Made by a program: the position numbers and the translations under genes. Below, piece after piece: positions 12,819 to 12,964 of a DNA stretch of 12,964 nucleotides; within the stretch, counting starts at the first letter, position 1; each line of letters opens with the position of its first letter. The notes under the pieces were generated by a model. It did no database searches. It had not been told where the DNA came from and worked only from the letters and a program-made list of their open reading frames with translations. Source of the stretch: Lachnospiraceae bacterium. GTDB lineage: Bacteria; Bacillota; Clostridia; Lachnospirales; Lachnospiraceae. Location of the stretch: the NCBI GenBank assembly GCA_900771955.1, contig CAAGPW010000122.1, positions 1-12,964 on the forward strand. The letters run 5' to 3'.

Positions 12819-12964
12819 TTATAAAGAAATTCCGAGAGATGATAATATTTTATCGTAAGATTCCAATTCAGGCAATAAAATAAAGTATCCGTTAATCATA
12901 ACATCATCACCAAACTCTGTTTCTATCATCAGTGCATTGTCGCCATATTTTCCAAACTGTATTG
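12819..12964 (-). CDS. cheC: CheC-like chemotaxis phosphatase, C-terminal fragment
   Basis: Only the last 47 residues are in the window; the gene enters at base 12964 mid-codon. The visible part reads IQFGKYGDNALMIETEF, then MINGYFILLPELESYDKILS and ends SLGISL before TAA. The pattern of a strand, a glycine-phenylalanine-hydrophobic-Pro turn and a final amphipathic helix fits the C-terminus of CheC/CheX/FliY proteins. CheC dephosphorylates CheY-P and binds CheD. The identity rests mostly on its place 12 bases before cheD, so another CheC-fold protein is possible. Confidence 0.75.
   Translation of the reverse strand, partial: IQFGKYGDNALMIETEFGDDVMINGYFILLPELESYDKILSSLGISL

Overview
The window reads like the chromosome of a motile, low-to-moderate-GC Firmicute of the Lachnospiraceae type (Roseburia/Agathobacter-like). 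That placement is an inference from gene order and protein style: a chemotaxis/flagellar operon tail running into rpsB-tsf, with DUF342 and DUF6115 proteins and a large acidic bactofilin. No database search was possible. Every convincing gene lies on the minus strand, so transcription runs from high to low coordinates. No tRNA, rRNA, CRISPR array, insertion sequence or phage gene was seen, and no non-coding stretch exceeds about 210 bases.

Region A (12964 down to 7908) is the end of a flagellar/chemotaxis operon: the cheC 3' end, cheD, a small two-helix membrane protein, a FliA/SigD/WhiG-type sigma factor, a FapA-like DUF342 protein, an unrecognised 104-residue protein, a DUF6115 membrane/coiled-coil/HTH protein, and a membrane-anchored protein with a lone MltG-like N-terminal domain. 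Gaps are at most about 15 bases and two junctions are 4-base overlaps. A good intrinsic terminator (7845-7873) closes it.

Region B (7866 to 5944) is rpsB-tsf. Its likely promoter overlaps the preceding terminator. It has a structured leader of about 130 bases with two hairpins and a tiny reading frame overlapping the rpsB start. A strong terminator follows tsf.

Region C (5863 to 1805) begins with an unrecognised 146-residue protein. A clear sigma-A-type promoter then precedes a membrane-anchored NodB-family polysaccharide deacetylase, a bactofilin with a long acidic N-terminal extension, pyrH and frr, ending in a terminator. The common bacterial run rpsB-tsf-pyrH-frr is therefore interrupted by a putative cell-envelope module. 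The bactofilin contains an internal Shine-Dalgarno/ATG pair that could produce a short form consisting mainly of the bactofilin domain.

Region D (1718 to 1) is uppS-cdsA-dxr (dxr cut by the window edge), the isoprenoid carrier and phospholipid precursor genes that usually follow frr.

The most interesting points are the bactofilin/deacetylase insertion with its possible second translation start, the overlapping terminator/promoter and leader of rpsB, and the three poorly described small proteins.
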